The notes under the pieces were generated by a model. That model did not search any database and was not told the origin of the DNA. It was given only the letters and a program-made list of their open reading frames with translations. 64,000 nucleotides of DNA from JAJNPS01 sp031378845. Lineage in GTDB: Bacteria; Pseudomonadota; Alphaproteobacteria; Rhodobacterales; Rhodobacteraceae. Shown one piece after another: positions 1 to 8,259 of this stretch. Each line of letters opens with the position of its first letter. Position 1 is the first letter of the stretch. Both the position numbers and the translations under genes were made by a program. Where the stretch lies: NCBI GenBank assembly GCA_031378845.1, contig JANNES010000015.1:372001-436000 (forward strand), written 5' to 3'.

Positions 1-562
1 GTTCCAAGGTAACCCAAACCAGAAAAAGGATCACAAGGGCCAGAAGGCTGAGCGATGGCACCAGCAGCCCCTCGAAACCCAGTCCGTCCAGCGGAATCCC
101 AGACCGGGCAAAACCACCAAACTCAGCCGGGATATCGCGGCCGAATATCGTTTTGCCGTCGCTGATCAAGAAGGCCAGCCCACTGAACATCGTCAACGTG
201 CCAAGCGTTGCAACAAACGGCAAAATCCCGACATAGGCGACCAGAAACCCGTTGAAGATGCCTCCGGCCATTCCCACGCCCAGCGCAGCGAGAACGCCCG
301 CCCAGATCGGATAATCCATCGCAAACAGGGCCCCGGCGACGACCCCTGCCAGACTTGCCATCGACCCGACGCTCAGGTCAAAGTCGTTCATCACCATCAC
401 GATCGTCATCGTGAATGCGGTGATGGCCAACATACTGATCTGCTGCGAGATGTTCAAAAGGTTGCGAGCTGTCAGGAATGTTTCCGGCAACTGAACCGCA
501 AAAAAGATCACGATCGCAATCAAACCAAACAACGTTCCCGATTGTCGCAACATGTCCCGCAT
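1..562 (-). CDS. Sugar ABC transporter permease, RbsC type (3' end outside window)
   Basis: Inner-membrane permease subunit of a ribose/xylose-type sugar ABC importer. The start is the ATG whose A is shared with the stop codon of the ATPase gene (TGATG overlap), giving an N-terminus MRDMLRQSGT. About 187 residues are visible before the window edge, so the gene is incomplete here. It has a first hydrophobic segment (LFGLIAIVIFFAVQLP), and the RbsC-family stretch MNDFDLSVGSMASLAGVVAG is clearly present. It is the last visible gene of a leftward operon running kinase, binding protein, ATPase, permease. The sugar cannot be told from this subunit. Confidence 0.9.
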   Translation of the reverse strand, partial: MRDMLRQSGTLFGLIAIVIFFAVQLPETFLTARNLLNISQQISMLAITAFTMTIVMVMNDFDLSVGSMASLAGVVAGALFAMDYPIWAGVLAALGVGMAGGIFNGFLVAYVGILPFVATLGTLTMFSGLAFLISDGKTIFGRDIPAEFGGFARSGIPLDGLGFEGLLVPSLSLLALVILFLVWVTLE

Positions 563-2067
563 CAGGCAGCGTCCTGCCAATAGAATCGCGCCAAAAGATC
601 TGCAGTCGTCATGCCCTCTGGAACGACCATGCACGTCTGCCGACCATCTTGCAGAATGACGATCCGATCACAGAGCCCCAAAAGTTCGGGCAAGTCGCTT
701 GAGGCCAACAAGACGGAACAGCCCTGCGCGCTCATTTCCCGGATCAGCGTGTAGATTTCAAATTTCGCGCCAACATCGACACCCCGGGTTGGTTCGTCCA
801 GCAACAACAGTCGCGGCGTCCCGGCCATCGCACGCGCAAAGACGACCTTTTGCTGGTTTCCACCGCTTAGGTCGCCGACAGACTGCTCTGTTCCGGTCGC
901 CCGCAACTGCACGTGCCGCGCCAGATCACGTGCGCGATGCGTCTCAGATCCTTTGCGCGCGAAAACACCGTAGTCGGCCAGATGGGGCAATAGCATGTTG
1001 GCACGGATGGGCATCCGCAGCATCAAGCCCTCACTCCGCCGATCGCGCGGGATATAGGCAATGCCGCGCGACCACGCTTCGGAAGGCGACTTCGGAACCG
1101 CGCGCCCAAGCACCACCAACTGTCCCTTCGTTACCTTTTCAATCCCTAAGAAAAGCTGCACCAGTTCCGTTTGTCCGGCATCGGAAAGGCCCGCAATGCC
1201 GAAGATCTCTCCCTCTCTCACGGAAAAGTTCGCGTCTCGGAGGCGCTGCGAAGACAGGCCCGTCACAACAGCGCTCACGCGCTGTCCAACCGCTTTGGTC
1301 CGTGCCGGGAAGGCATCCCCAAGGTCCTTGCCGGTCATCGCATGAATGATGGCCATGCGCGACACTGTGGCGACTTTTTCAGTCATGACCCCGATCCCAT
1401 CCCGCAGCACCGTCACGTCGTCACAGATTTTCATGATCTCATTCATTCGGTGCGAGACGTAAAGGATCGCAGCGCCCTCGGACTTGAGCCGCTGAATGAC
1501 CGCAAAAAGCCGTTCAGACTCTGTTTCGGATAAGGCTGCAGTGGGTTCGTCCAGCACATAAAGACACGGCCTTTTCTCTCCTGGTGCCGCAACAAGGGCT
1601 GATGCTATTCGCACCAGCATCCGGTCAACCGTGCTGAGCGCGCCGACTTGCCGTGCGGGATCGATATGCGTGATCCCCAGTGTTTCCAGCGCCTCTCGCG
1701 CCAGGCCGTGCAGCTTTCGCCAATTGATCAATAGGCCAAAGCGCTGCGGTAAATCGCGCGCCAGAAAGATGTTTTCGGCCACACTCAACTGCGGCACGAC
1801 GTTCAGTTCTTGATGGATGAACCGGAACCCTGCTCGGGTCGCATCTTTGCCCGACTTAAGTGTAACCGCCTGACCGTCCCGCTCAACGGTCATCTTGTCC
1901 GCCGGAACGACCCCGGCGATCAACTTGATCAGCGTGCTTTTCCCGGCTCCGTTTTCGCCCATCAGGGCGTGCACCCGCCCGGCAGCGAGTTCCAGCGTTA
2001 CATCGCGCAGCGCGGGGGCAGAGCCATAGCTCTTGGAAAGGCCGACAAAACGAAGGCTCTGCATCAT
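562..2067 (-). CDS. Sugar ABC transporter ATPase, RbsA/XylG type (two nucleotide-binding domains)
   Basis: Cytoplasmic ATPase that powers the neighbouring sugar permease; 501 residues, the usual size for the duplicated RbsA/MglA/XylG family. The first domain has Walker A GENGAGKSTLIK (about residues 38-49), the Q-loop HQELN and Walker B LYVLDEPTAAL. The second domain has a degenerate Walker A (GLSDAGQTE), as is normal for the family, an intact signature SGGNQQKVVFARAM and Walker B LLLLDEPTRGVD. Two ATG codons in tandem (2067 and 2064) are possible starts; the GGGAG before them fits the second slightly better. It overlaps the permease gene by one base and follows the binding-protein gene after a 61-bp gap that holds a hairpin. 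Confidence 0.95.
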   Translation of the reverse strand: MMQSLRFVGLSKSYGSAPALRDVTLELAAGRVHALMGENGAGKSTLIKLIAGVVPADKMTVERDGQAVTLKSGKDATRAGFRFIHQELNVVPQLSVAENIFLARDLPQRFGLLINWRKLHGLAREALETLGITHIDPARQVGALSTVDRMLVRIASALVAAPGEKRPCLYVLDEPTAALSETESERLFAVIQRLKSEGAAILYVSHRMNEIMKICDDVTVLRDGIGVMTEKVATVSRMAIIHAMTGKDLGDAFPARTKAVGQRVSAVVTGLSSQRLRDANFSVREGEIFGIAGLSDAGQTELVQLFLGIEKVTKGQLVVLGRAVPKSPSEAWSRGIAYIPRDRRSEGLMLRMPIRANMLLPHLADYGVFARKGSETHRARDLARHVQLRATGTEQSVGDLSGGNQQKVVFARAMAGTPRLLLLDEPTRGVDVGAKFEIYTLIREMSAQGCSVLLASSDLPELLGLCDRIVILQDGRQTCMVVPEGMTTADLLARFYWQDAA

Positions 2068-2090
2068 GGCTCCCGCATGACAGCAAGGTT

Positions 2091-2118
2091 TACCGCGCGC
2101 GACAAAACACGCGCGGTA
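2091..2118. other. GC-rich hairpin between binding-protein and ATPase genes
   Basis: Perfect 9-bp inverted repeat (TACCGCGCG ... CGCGCGGTA) with a 10-nt loop, placed just after the binding-protein gene and before the ATPase gene. No T-run follows in the direction of transcription, so it looks less like a full terminator than a stem that could protect the 3' end of the binding-protein message. A comparable stem occupies the same position in the rhamnose operon of this window (49892-49919). Confidence 0.5.
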
Positions 2119-2128
2119 CTGAATTGCG

Positions 2129-3037
2129 TCACTCTTTGACGTTGGCCGAGGTGATCAGAACGGTAGGAACGTAGATAACCTTTTCTCGCAAGGTTTCTCC
2201 CGCCATCGCGCGCCTTGCAGCATCCGCTGCTGCAGCACCAATTCCAGCAAAGTCCTGTGCCACCGACGCTTCAAAATTGCCACCTGCCGCGATCGCATCC
2301 CGCGCTTGTGGATTGGCGTCGATGCCCACGACAACGATGCCTTCGCCGCCGCGCCCGGCAGCCTCGATCGCTTGCAGGGCGCCAAGGGCCGGCTGATCCC
2401 ACGCCGCCCACACTGCCGAAATGCTGCCTGGTTCGGGATTGGCCGCCAGGATCGCCTCCATCTTGGCACGGCTGTCCGCGATGCCACCGTCCTGAACATC
2501 CGGGGTGATGCGGTCGATAACTTCAATGTCCGGAAAATTCCCGAACACGGCATCGGCTACGACGCCGCGAATTTGAACCGGCGGAAAGGCGTCAAAGACG
2601 AACATCACCACGCGGCCTTTGCCGGCGATCCGATTGGCCACATAGACCGAAGTCTCGGCCGCCATCGCATAGCCATTGGAGGTGACGTTGGTGGCAAGCA
2701 GCGGGTCAGATCCAGCATCCATGCCGATGACCGGAATGCCTGCTGCCTTGGCGGTCTGCAAACCAGCCGCAACCTGCGCGGGATCGACGTTGATCACGAT
2801 GGCATTGACCTTCTGGGTCACGGCATCTTCGATCCGGCTGATCACCGCTGCCACATCACCGGCGGTATCAATGACATTTACTGTCCAGCCCGCCTCGGCT
2901 GCCTTTGCCTGAAAGCCCTCGACATAGGCCTGCGTCCCCGGCTGGGCCAGATAGGGCGTGATCACCGCGACAGTTTCACAAAAGCCGGCTGTACCCGCAA
3001 ATACAAGCGCAGCCGCCGTCATCAGCATTTTCTTCAT
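2129..3037 (-). CDS. Periplasmic sugar-binding protein, RbsB-like
   Basis: Extracytoplasmic binding protein that delivers the sugar to the adjacent ABC transporter; 302 residues. The start MKKMLMTAAALVFAGTAGFCE gives a clean signal peptide with cleavage near residue 20, and a strong GGGGAGGG ribosome-binding site lies 5-12 bases upstream. An upstream in-frame start (3085) would bury the signal sequence and is rejected. The body matches type-I periplasmic binding proteins: ISRIEDAVTQKVNAIVINVD, then GIPVIGMDAGSD and the interlobe stretch VVVGIDANPQARDAI. The ligand is probably a pentose or related sugar, because an FGGY kinase lies upstream, but this is inference. Confidence 0.92.
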   Translation of the reverse strand: MKKMLMTAAALVFAGTAGFCETVAVITPYLAQPGTQAYVEGFQAKAAEAGWTVNVIDTAGDVAAVISRIEDAVTQKVNAIVINVDPAQVAAGLQTAKAAGIPVIGMDAGSDPLLATNVTSNGYAMAAETSVYVANRIAGKGRVVMFVFDAFPPVQIRGVVADAVFGNFPDIEVIDRITPDVQDGGIADSRAKMEAILAANPEPGSISAVWAAWDQPALGALQAIEAAGRGGEGIVVVGIDANPQARDAIAAGGNFEASVAQDFAGIGAAAADAARRAMAGETLREKVIYVPTVLITSANVKE

Positions 3038-3130
3038 TCTGACCCTCCCCTTTATGGTCGCTGTTCGTTCGCTGCACTGTGGCATGCCTGCTTGCGATGT
3101 CTACACCTCGCGCACGACCGTTTGCGGGAT

Positions 3131-4612
3131 TCAGAAAAGATCGGCCTGTCCGATCCGCAAAAGTCGCGCGGAGATTTCTGCCGTACGCTCGATCGCATCG
3201 ACGTAGAGCCCGAAAAGGTCGTCGTATACGCCTCGAAGGCGGCTATCGGGCACATAGCTGCGATCAAACCGGGCCAGAGCGGCATGTGATTCAGCCAGCG
3301 AGCCAAAGGCACCACTGCCAAAGGCGGCCATCGTCGCAGCCCCCAGGATACCCGGCTCGTTCATTGCCAAACGGTTCAGCGGACGCCCCAGAACATCCGC
3401 GCGAATCTGGTTCCAGATGTCCGATCTGAACCCACCGCCGCCGCTCGTCAGATGTTCCGATTTCAGGCTGGCGGACAGCTCAAGCGCCTCAAGCACATGG
3501 CGCGCGGAAAAGGCGACGCCTTCATAGACCGCGCGGGCAAGATCGGATTTGGACGTCCTCTGGTCCATGCCAATAAAGCATCCCCTTAGGTCGGCATTCC
3601 ATATAGGCGCCCTTTCTCCTTGCAGTTGCGGCAAGAAAAGGGGTGTCGGTACGGACCGGTTCTGACCTGCGACAAGGTCGGACATTTCTGTCGGTGTCAT
3701 GCCCATTGCCTCGCAGAACCACAGCTTTGCTGCTCCGCCCGACTGCGTCGGTCCTGCATGGATCTGCAAGCCCTGACACTGCGGAAAAACGATGACCCCC
3801 GGCGTCGGGACCAGCGTTCGCGAGGTTATTCCCAAGACTTCGCTGGTGCCGCTGACATAGACCGCAGCACCCTCCCGGGCGGCCCCCGCGCCCAGTAGCG
3901 CGGCCCAGCCATCCATCGTGGTGGCATAGACCGAAGCTCCGGCAAGCGGCTGGTCCGATCGGACTTGCCCGACCATATCGCAAGGACCGATGATCCCTGC
4001 CAGGCGGTCCGCAGACCCCGGCACCAGGTCAAGCGCGCCCTGGACCAGTCGACCCGCGCCATCAACAAGCCCGATGTTTGACAGCGGGTCAGACCGCATC
4101 TCGCCGGTCAGACGAAAGATCACGTAGTCTTTGGGCAAGACGACCCATCGCGTCTGTTCCCAGATGTCGGGGCGATGCCGCGCAACCCAAAGCATTCGGG
4201 CCAACGCATGGCTTGCGTCAATCGGCATCGGCGCGCCCCACCAGGCGATTTTCTGTTCTGGCGTGACACGCGCATCAAGCTCCGCCGCTTCTGCTGTCGC
4301 TCGACCGTCCTGCCAAAGAATGGCTGGCATCAACGGCAGCCCGTTCCGATCCAAAAAGACATGCGTGTTAACGTGGCTGCAGAGCCCGATCACCGAAATC
4401 CGCGGCCCAAGCCGTCGATGAACCACGCATTCCATAGCCGATTGGACCAGACGCACCCAGTCTTCTGCGTCTTGCTCGACATGGCCCGACTTGGGCCGGA
4501 CGGTAGGATAGGCTCCGTTGAAGTCCAAAAGGGCACTGCCGGTCTGATCCAGCACCGCCGCTTTGACCGAGGTTGTTCCAACATCGATGCCCAAGATCAG
4601 GTCAAGCGTCAT
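3131..4612 (-). CDS. FGGY-family carbohydrate kinase (xylulokinase-like)
   Basis: Cytoplasmic kinase that would phosphorylate the sugar brought in by the downstream ABC transporter; 493 residues, normal for the FGGY family. The N-terminal phosphate-binding motif GIDVGTTSVKAAVLD is at residues 8-22, and YVSGTSEVLG (about 250) and ERAPIWNADLRGCFIG in the second domain fit FGGY kinases. The ATG at 4612 is preceded by GAGGG at a suitable distance. It opens the leftward sugar operon, 93 bp before the binding-protein gene. Substrate specificity within FGGY (xylulose, erythritol, ribulose and others) cannot be fixed from the sequence alone. Confidence 0.9.
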   Translation of the reverse strand: MTLDLILGIDVGTTSVKAAVLDQTGSALLDFNGAYPTVRPKSGHVEQDAEDWVRLVQSAMECVVHRRLGPRISVIGLCSHVNTHVFLDRNGLPLMPAILWQDGRATAEAAELDARVTPEQKIAWWGAPMPIDASHALARMLWVARHRPDIWEQTRWVVLPKDYVIFRLTGEMRSDPLSNIGLVDGAGRLVQGALDLVPGSADRLAGIIGPCDMVGQVRSDQPLAGASVYATTMDGWAALLGAGAAREGAAVYVSGTSEVLGITSRTLVPTPGVIVFPQCQGLQIHAGPTQSGGAAKLWFCEAMGMTPTEMSDLVAGQNRSVPTPLFLPQLQGERAPIWNADLRGCFIGMDQRTSKSDLARAVYEGVAFSARHVLEALELSASLKSEHLTSGGGGFRSDIWNQIRADVLGRPLNRLAMNEPGILGAATMAAFGSGAFGSLAESHAALARFDRSYVPDSRLRGVYDDLFGLYVDAIERTAEISARLLRIGQADLF

Positions 4613-4802
4613 GGAAAAGGGCCCTCGCCGTCATTAAGCAGTCGAACGCAGCCAGTGCGCTCATGCGCACAGTCTGTACCGCAGGCTTGCCGATCACAAC
4701 TCTCACCGGCGTTCTGACAATCGTGCTTGGCGTCAGATCAGACGCGGCCATCCGGGATTCCAGTCAGAAAAACCGGGCTCCACGCTGTTATTTTGCGCGG
4801 GA

Positions 4803-5363
4803 TCAGCCTTGGGTGTTCGACGAAACACCAACTTGCGCGGGCCGCAACAGACGATCATGCAACAAGAAACCCTCGGCCAAGACCTGAATGACTTGACCGG
4901 CCTTGGTCCCCGGCAGGGGGGCTTCAAACATTGCCTGATGCATCTGGGGATCGAATGTATCCCCAATTGCCGGCGACATGGCCTTGACCCCGTGACGGCC
5001 AAGCACGTTGGTCAACTCGCGCAGGGTTAACTCGACACCCTCGATCAACGCCGCTGCCTTTACGCGCGTTTCTTCGCCGACCGCCTCCAAGGCGCGCGAC
5101 AAGTTGTCGTATACTGGCAGAAGGTCCCGCGCGAGGCGGGTGCCCCCGTACTGTTCGGCCTCGCGCCGGTCGCGATCAGCACGCTTGCGCGCATTCTCGG
5201 CATCGGCGAGCGCGCGCATGAACCGATCGCGCATATCGTCGCGTTCTGCTCGAAGGGCGTCCATTTCGTCAGACTGGATATCCACCTCGGCGTGCGGTTC
5301 CGTGGCAGCCTCAGGTACGACGTCTTGTGGCAACTCAGCTTCACTCTTGGCGTTCGTCATCAT
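4803..5363 (-). CDS. grpE: Nucleotide exchange factor GrpE
   Basis: Cytoplasmic co-chaperone that releases ADP from DnaK; 186 residues. An acidic disordered N-terminus is followed by a long coiled coil (about 35-90, ALRAERDDMRDRFMRALADAENARKRADRDR) and the beta domain with the family signature DNLSRALEA ... VKAMSPAIGDTFDPQMHQAMFE ... VIQVLAEGFLLHDRLLRPAQVGVS. The start ATG immediately follows the stop of hrcA on the same strand, so the two are co-transcribed as hrcA-grpE. The dnaKJ genes are not in this window. Confidence 0.97.
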   Translation of the reverse strand: MMTNAKSEAELPQDVVPEAATEPHAEVDIQSDEMDALRAERDDMRDRFMRALADAENARKRADRDRREAEQYGGTRLARDLLPVYDNLSRALEAVGEETRVKAAALIEGVELTLRELTNVLGRHGVKAMSPAIGDTFDPQMHQAMFEAPLPGTKAGQVIQVLAEGFLLHDRLLRPAQVGVSSNTQG

Positions 5364-6434
5364 TCATCCTCTGCCCCAGTCGGATAGGGTGCGTCCGACC
5401 AGCTGGGCGGTGTAGTCCACAATAGGCACGATTCGGCCGTAGTTCAGGCGGGTGGGCCCGATCACGCCGACAGCGCCAATAATTTTCCCGTCGGCGTTCA
5501 TATAGGGAGACACGACCAGAGAGGAACCCGAAAGTGAAAAAAGCTTGTTCTCCGAGCCAATAAAAATGCGAACACCTTCGCCTTCTTCGGCAAGATCAAG
5601 GAATTCGGCAATGTCGCGTTTGCGTTCAAGGTCGTCAAAGAGGCTGCGAATGCGATCAATGCTGGTGCCGTCCTTGTCGTCGCTGATCAGATTGGACGTG
5701 CCCCTGACGATCAGGCGTTCTGATCGATCACCCGGATTCTCCCAAAGAGCCAGCCCACTTTCCACAAGTTCGCAGGCGAGGCTGTCGATCTCTTGCCGCC
5801 GCGCGACGATTTCGTGTCCAATGACGTGGCGCAAGTCCCGCAGACTTTTTCCCTCGGCAAGTGCGTTCAGGAAATTTGCGGCCTCGCGCATTGATGACGG
5901 CGTCTGGCCTGCAGGTGGCACAAAGAATCGGTTTTCGACCCTGCCATCGCCATAGACCAGAACCACCAGCGCACGATCGGCGGCCAGGCTGACAAACTCG
6001 ATATGCCGAATCGGAGCATCATGCTTCGGCGCAAGAACAACACTAGCGCCCCGCGTGATACCAGAAAGAACAGAGCCGATCTGATCCAGAAGCGCGGGCA
6101 CATCAGACTCGCCTGGGGTCACCGTCGCCTCGATTCGCTCGCGATCCGCAAGGGGGATGGATCCAACCTCAAGCAACCCGTCGATAAACATGCGCAGACC
6201 AAGCTGCGTCGGGACGCGGCCTGCCGAGACATGCGGGCTGTCGAGCAGTCCGAGAAACTCTAGGTCCTGCATCACGTTGCGGATTGTTGCAGCACTGATT
6301 TGTTCTGACAAATTCCGCGACAGCGTTCGGGACCCAACGGGATCCCCAGACGCAAGGTAGCCTTCGACAACACGACGAAAAACCTCGCGGGTGCGGGTGT
6401 TCATGTCGTCCAGAATCTTGCTGCTTTCACTCAT
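5364..6434 (-). CDS. hrcA: Heat-inducible transcription repressor HrcA
   Basis: DNA-binding repressor that in many bacteria binds CIRCE operators upstream of groESL and dnaK; 356 residues from the chosen ATG (MSESSKILDDM). The winged-helix N-terminus is clear (TREVFRRVVEGYLASGDPVG, then SAATIRNVMQDLEFLGLL), followed by the GAF-like dimerisation region and the C-terminal GAVGVIGPTRLNYGRIVPIVDYTA signature. An upstream start at 6485 adds residues not found in the family. It is divergent from rph across 121 bp, in which I see no CIRCE repeat, so autoregulation through CIRCE is not supported here. Confidence 0.96.
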   Translation of the reverse strand: MSESSKILDDMNTRTREVFRRVVEGYLASGDPVGSRTLSRNLSEQISAATIRNVMQDLEFLGLLDSPHVSAGRVPTQLGLRMFIDGLLEVGSIPLADRERIEATVTPGESDVPALLDQIGSVLSGITRGASVVLAPKHDAPIRHIEFVSLAADRALVVLVYGDGRVENRFFVPPAGQTPSSMREAANFLNALAEGKSLRDLRHVIGHEIVARRQEIDSLACELVESGLALWENPGDRSERLIVRGTSNLISDDKDGTSIDRIRSLFDDLERKRDIAEFLDLAEEGEGVRIFIGSENKLFSLSGSSLVVSPYMNADGKIIGAVGVIGPTRLNYGRIVPIVDYTAQLVGRTLSDWGRG

Positions 6435-6555
6435 TTGATTGGCCTCGTCCGGGCGGGTAGCCACATTAGGGAAATCAAAGTTCAAACGTCAATCAGGCTT
6501 GCATCCAGCAAGGTGGCCTGCATATCTGCGCCCAGACACTAATTTGGAGATTCCC

Positions 6556-7269
6556 ATGCGCCCGTCAGACCGCAAACTAGACGAAATGCGCAGTATTTCC
6601 ATCGAAACCGGCGTGATAAAGCACGCCGAGGGATCTTGCCTGATTCGGGTGGGCGACACGCAAGTTCTCTGTACTGCTTCGGTCGAGGACAAGGCGCCCT
6701 CTTTTCTCAAGAACACCGGGCTGGGCTGGGTTACGGCAGAGTATGGAATGCTTCCACGCGCCACCCATTCGCGCAATCGCCGTGAGGCGGCCTCTGGCAA
6801 GCAATCTGGAAGAACGCAGGAAATTCAAAGGCTTATCGGTAGATCGCTGCGCGCCGCTGTTGATCGTTCCGCCTTGGGGGAACGTCAGATTGTGATCGAC
6901 TGCGACGTCATTCAGGCCGATGGCGGCACAAGATGCGCCTCCATTACGGGCGGTTGGGTGGCGCTGCGGCTCGCGGTCAACCAGATGCTCAAGGCCGGGA
7001 CAATCGCCTCGGATCCGATCATTGATCATGTCGCCGCCGTCTCTTGCGGTCTTTATGCAGGCCAGCCTGTTGTCGATCTGGACTATGCCGAGGATTCACA
7101 AGCTGGAACGGACGGTAACTTTGTGCTGACTGGACGCGGTCGCATGATCGAGGTTCAGATGTCAGCCGAAGGTGCGACTTTTTCGCGCGACGAAATGTCT
7201 GAGCTTCTCGATCTTGCCGAAATGGGTGTCGCAGCGCTTGTGACAGCACAAAAGACGGCCATCAGGTAG
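6556..7269 (+). CDS. rph: Ribonuclease PH
   Basis: Phosphorolytic 3'-5' exoribonuclease that trims tRNA 3' ends; 237 residues, the family length. The start MRPSDRKLDEMRSISIETGV is the conserved N-terminus, with TTGGAGA six bases upstream; a longer frame begins at 6439 but its extra residues are unlike RNase PH. Diagnostic stretches are AEYGMLPRATHSRNRREA, EIQRLIGRSLRAAVD, VIQADGGTRCASITGGWVAL and DLDYAEDSQAGTDGNFV. It is the first gene of a rightward operon with rdgB, a RidA-family gene and hemW. Confidence 0.97.
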   Translation: MRPSDRKLDEMRSISIETGVIKHAEGSCLIRVGDTQVLCTASVEDKAPSFLKNTGLGWVTAEYGMLPRATHSRNRREAASGKQSGRTQEIQRLIGRSLRAAVDRSALGERQIVIDCDVIQADGGTRCASITGGWVALRLAVNQMLKAGTIASDPIIDHVAAVSCGLYAGQPVVDLDYAEDSQAGTDGNFVLTGRGRMIEVQMSAEGATFSRDEMSELLDLAEMGVAALVTAQKTAIR

Positions 7270-7276
7270 GCGATTG

Positions 7277-7885
7277 ATGCGGCTTGGCCGGGGCGAAAAG
7301 CTTCTCATCGCGACCCATAACGCAGGGAAGCTGGACGAGATTGCGACACTGCTTGAGCCCTTTGGCGTGACGGCAGTTTCGGCGGCGTCGCTTGGATTGC
7401 CAGAGCCGGCAGAAACCGAGACGACATTTGTCGGAAATGCCCGGATCAAGGCCCATGCGGCGGCGCACGCCAGTGGAATGCTGTCTCTTGCTGATGATTC
7501 GGGTATAGCCGTCGAAGCACTTGATGGCGCGCCGGGCGTTCATACGGCAGATTGGGCCGAAACGCCGAACGGACGCGACTTTGCCATGGCGATGAAAAAA
7601 ACCTGGGCTTTGCTTGAAAAGCTTGGCGCTCCCTATCCTTGGCGCGCGCAGTTCCACTCTGCACTGGTGTTAGCGCAGCCGGACGGACGCGATATAGTGT
7701 TCGAAGGTGTTGTGCATGGTCAGGTGGTCTGGCCAATGCGCGGAAGGCTCGGCCACGGCTATGACCCAATGTTTCAACCCGATGGCTGCGAAATGACATT
7801 TGCCGAGATGGATCAACACGCCAAGAACCTGATCAGCCATCGCGCCGATGCATTTACCAAGTTCGTGAAGGAGTGTCTGGCATGA
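7277..7885 (+). CDS. rdgB: dITP/XTP pyrophosphatase RdgB (HAM1 family)
   Basis: Hydrolyses non-canonical purine triphosphates (dITP, XTP) to keep them out of DNA; 202 residues. The family N-terminal motif LLIATHNAGKLDEIATLL and the catalytic block LADDSGIAVEALDGAPGVHTADWAE are present, as are GRLGHGYDPMFQPDG and the C-terminal FAEMDQHAKNLISHRADAF. An ATG at 7277 is chosen over the TTG three bases earlier. It follows rph by 7 bp and overlaps the next gene by an ATGA junction. Confidence 0.96.
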   Translation: MRLGRGEKLLIATHNAGKLDEIATLLEPFGVTAVSAASLGLPEPAETETTFVGNARIKAHAAAHASGMLSLADDSGIAVEALDGAPGVHTADWAETPNGRDFAMAMKKTWALLEKLGAPYPWRAQFHSALVLAQPDGRDIVFEGVVHGQVVWPMRGRLGHGYDPMFQPDGCEMTFAEMDQHAKNLISHRADAFTKFVKECLA

Positions 7886-8256
7886 AGCGCATCAGTACCG
7901 GGTCCCCGTTTGAAGCAGCAATGGGCTACTCGCGCGCCGTGGTTAAGGGCGGTTGGTGCTTTGTCTCCGGCGTGACGGGCTACGATTACGCGACCATGCA
8001 GATACCAAGCGACGCGCTGGACCAGGCGAGGAACTGTTTCAAGACCATCCGGACGGTTCTGACAGAAGGCGGCTTCACGATGCAAGACATCGTCCGTGTC
8101 CAATACACGCTAACCGAAAGTGCCCTTGTCGAGACGGTTTTGCCGGCGCTAGCCGAGGCGCTCGGCGATGTACGTCCCGCAGCGACAATGGTGATCGCAG
8201 GTCTAATCCGGCCCGAAATGCTGATCGAAATCGAAGTCACAGCGTTCCGGGGATAG
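7882..8256 (+). CDS. RidA/YjgF-family protein
   Basis: 124-residue protein of the RidA (Rid) superfamily, small trimeric proteins of which the best-known member hydrolyses reactive enamine/imine intermediates. It has VSGVTGYDYATMQIPSDALDQARNCFKTIRTVL and RPAATMVIAGLIRPEMLIEIEVTAFRG, where the arginine of the RPAAT block corresponds to the conserved active-site arginine. This gene appears to belong to a Rid subfamily other than archetypal RidA, so enamine deaminase activity is not certain. The ATG at 7882 shares ATGA with the rdgB stop, and AAGGAG sits 9 bases upstream. Confidence 0.9.
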   Translation: MKRISTGSPFEAAMGYSRAVVKGGWCFVSGVTGYDYATMQIPSDALDQARNCFKTIRTVLTEGGFTMQDIVRVQYTLTESALVETVLPALAEALGDVRPAATMVIAGLIRPEMLIEIEVTAFRG

Positions 8257-8259
8257 CGA

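Noticed and set aside
2306..3289. 327-codon plus-strand frame opposite the sugar-binding protein
   Set aside because: Antisense shadow; spans the ribosome-binding site and gap of real genes on the other strand.
6435..6555. CIRCE operator upstream of hrcA
   Set aside because: Looked for TTAGCACTC and GAGTGCTAA halves; neither is present.
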